64,000 bases of DNA from Sphagnum magellanicum (taxonomy: Eukaryota > Streptophyta > Sphagnopsida > Sphagnales > Sphagnaceae). A program made the translations under genes and the position numbers. The notes under the pieces are model-generated. The model was given only the letters and a program-made list of their open reading frames with translations. It was not told the origin of the DNA and searched no databases. Positions 61,605 to 64,000 of the stretch are shown here, piece by piece (within the stretch, counting starts at the first letter, position 1; the number at the start of each line of letters is the position of its first letter). The DNA lies in the NCBI GenBank assembly GCA_021904315.1, contig CM038925.1:8186501-8250500 (forward strand), in the 5' to 3' direction.

Positions 61605-64000
61605 GAGTTTGACTTGTTACTTGAATTCCAGCAAGGATGTTCCTCACTAACTGGTGCACCATGATGTTGTATTGTGGTAGCTCTCTGTAAGTTGACGGAG
61701 CTTTGTTGTCTGGATTCAAATGTGCCTACATGAAACAGCCATGTACTAGTGTTGGTACATTGACACTGTTGAAGTTCATTTTCAGTATGAGACAAAGCGG
61801 CATGTTCTTATGTAGTAGAGGCATGGGTTACGTCAGACATGTTTGTGAAGTCAGTATTGTGAGTACCTATGTAGACTGCATGTTTTGGTAAAACTATATT
61901 CATGTGGCAAAATGAATAGGAGACCTTCATCATGTGCTGCTATGATGTGTAGTTCACAACAATTTTATAGATGTACATATGGTTTTATGTCCAGTGAAAT
62001 GTTTGTGTCCAACTGATTATGGGTTTTAGGAATAGTGGATTCATGTCCAATAGGGCTTCCAATTGGCCTTGTTTATTTTGATCACTGGTAGGAGTCCTAG
62101 AAGCTGCAATAGCTTGGCAACTGCATGATATGATTACACCACATGGAATGTGCAGCACCATCAGTTTGGGTGTAGTTAGGCTTCTGGCTGCAATCTGGTT
62201 TGCCCACATGTCTCCCAGGGAGACCAAACCTTAGTGTGGCTTGTGCTCAGCTCAAGTAAACATTCTGGGAAAGAGTAGAAATGTGCTGTGACTTGGCTAA
62301 TTACAAACAGTGTAGGCACACACTCAATGTATAGTATTTCTAAGTAGCATCAAAGAGATCATTTTACCCCTGGCAATGTGAATGCTCATTTCTTCTCCTT
62401 GTTAGTTTAGGGTTAGTTTCAAGTTTTCGAAATCTTTCACATGTGCATTAGAAGTTGCATTCTAGGGTATCTCTCATGCTTGTCACTTTATAAAGTGGCC
62501 TGTACAGATTCCTGCGTCCGATGACTGTAATGTAGAGTAAGCTTTCTTTTTACCAGTGGAACATGAGGTCGCATTAAGGTACAGGATGAGATGAAAAAAG
62601 TGCATCTCATCTCTTTCTGTAGCAATTTTTCTTTGTGCAACAGTCCAATGGACTCATTGTGAAAGACAGGAACTGGTTCAAGAATTTTAAATTCAGGAAA
62701 TTAATGACCTTAGGCTCAGCCTAGAGACAAGTTAATTTCATTAAAAGACTGGTAATGCAAGATCGACTTTCAATGCTTTGAAGATGGTATGTGGGTGAAA
62801 AAGGATCTTCAACGTTTTATATAAAATTTGGTCCAACCAAGAAATGGCATAGAAAGAGATAGTACAGAGATCACAAAAAGGCCTCAAAAAACTTGTGAAG
62901 CAAATTTGAGAAAGTATGACTGATTTTTTGGCAATGATTTGAGGATGTCACATGTGTGATTACAGATGGTGGAGGCAATGATATGATCTAACTATTTCTG
63001 CCACACTAGAGTTGGAAAATTGGCAAAGTTAAATGTTTGGAGTTCTGTTAATGGCTATGTAAATTTGCGAGGTGTAAGTTTATGGGCTATTCTGTCTTTT
63101 GGGTTGATTTGTGTCAAATTTTGACTTGAATTTTTGGCAAATGAACTCTGATTCAAGCAATCAAGCCACATAATTCTGGTTGAAGCAATCAAACCAGGTG
63201 ACAACTCAAATGTGCAAAGCAGAGCACAAATACATCACTCTGGGGGGAGTTGAAAGTTGAAACCCATCTCTTGTGAGACTTTGTCCATTGGAACAATAGT
63301 GTACCTGTACCTAAACCCCAAAACATTAACAATTCCAAACATGCAAATAAATTAGCAGAGCATTCGGATGCACCCCTAGCGCCAAACCAAAGGCAAAACC
63401 AAATCCTTGCTCTTGAATGCCACTAGCAATGTGTAAACCACACACCTGTGAGCACCAATCTTACAAGGAAATGACCCAAGTCTAATTTCAAAACCAACAA
63501 AATGAAAGGGGTTGGTATGTAAACTATCAAAAGAGAGATCATGATTGCCCCATAGGTACATGAGGAGCTAGAAGTTTAGCTACATGAGCGAAATGATGTC
63601 TACCACTTTGAAATTTGAATCATTAATTGACAGCATGTTGGTTCTTTGTGTCTTTTGGGGACGGTGCAGAGTTTGTGCATGCATCTTTCCGAGCATTGAT
63701 TGCCACCTAATCTGGGAAAATTTGGAAGGTAGATAAATTTTGTGCATGAAAACGAATACACAAATTTTAGTGCCACAACAAGCAATTTCTTAGCTTAGTG
63801 TTTTTAAATGCCACACTTGAGAACATACATTCATCTTCCACAGAACCAAGGAGTTGAATCAAGGGCTAGAACTGTAAATCTATTGGATGTCCAAGCTTGG
63901 GGCAAAAGAATGATCTTTTTCCAAACAGTAAACTAATGACCACTCTTTAATACATCCTAAAATAAAATGGTTGTGAACAAAGTTCCACAAAAGTTATGTT
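61605..64000. other. 3' flank of the WVD2-like gene and spacer
   Basis: The first 300-500 bp are presumably 3' UTR. The rest is AT-rich with short frames only; no gene, repeat or RNA was recognised up to the right edge. Confidence 0.5.

Noticed and set aside
61043-61795. 250-codon minus frame
   Set aside because: Antisense shadow of the WVD2-like coding region, whose codon bias keeps the other strand open.

Overview
The window is nuclear DNA of a land plant. Canonical GT-AG introns interrupt most genes, the gene families are plant-specific (a WRI1-type double-AP2 factor, a SOG1-type NAC factor, a plastid adenylate carrier, a WVD2-like/TPX2 protein, the plant form of complex I subunit NDUFB4), and long AT-rich spacers hold small repeats. 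I cannot name the species. Protein divergence and the mix of relics would fit a seedless plant (bryophyte, lycophyte or fern), but that is only an impression.

Layout. 0-0.7 kb: first coding exon of a mitochondrial ADP/ATP carrier (minus), running off the left edge. 2.3-3.7 kb: Helitron helicase C-terminus relics beside a large inverted repeat. 4.2-7 kb: repeat families. 7.8-11.4 kb: a complete nine-exon AP2 gene (minus) with the 9-nt VYL micro-exon. 12.4-18 kb: a MITE with terminal inverted repeats, a dispersed ~300-bp family, a ~1.7-kb degenerate pentanucleotide array and a tRNA-like SINE head. 18-29 kb: gene-poor. 29.2-29.7 kb: a fold-back MITE directly upstream of the first exon of NDUFB4. 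33-38 kb: diverged direct repeats around a decayed pogo-like transposon. 38.2-40.6 kb: an ARF-GTPase exon fragment, then a nearly complete but damaged ARF gene. 43.2-45.9 kb: a seven-exon SOG1-like NAC gene (minus). 52.4-56.4 kb: a ten-exon thylakoid/plastid adenylate carrier (plus). 59.6-61.6 kb: a WVD2-like gene with an uninterrupted coding region (plus).

The genes are independent transcription units on both strands and form no cluster or operon. By theme there are two adenine-nucleotide carriers (mitochondrial and plastid) and a complex I subunit, a putative lipid/developmental regulator, a putative DNA-damage-type regulator and a cytoskeletal protein. I found no evidence of a new multigene system. 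The most unusual items are the pentamer array, the long Helitron-associated palindrome, the ARF relic pair and the SOG1-like protein with only one SQ site. Exon structures were assembled by hand from splice sites, reading phase and family homology, all from the sequence and memory of the families, with no database search.
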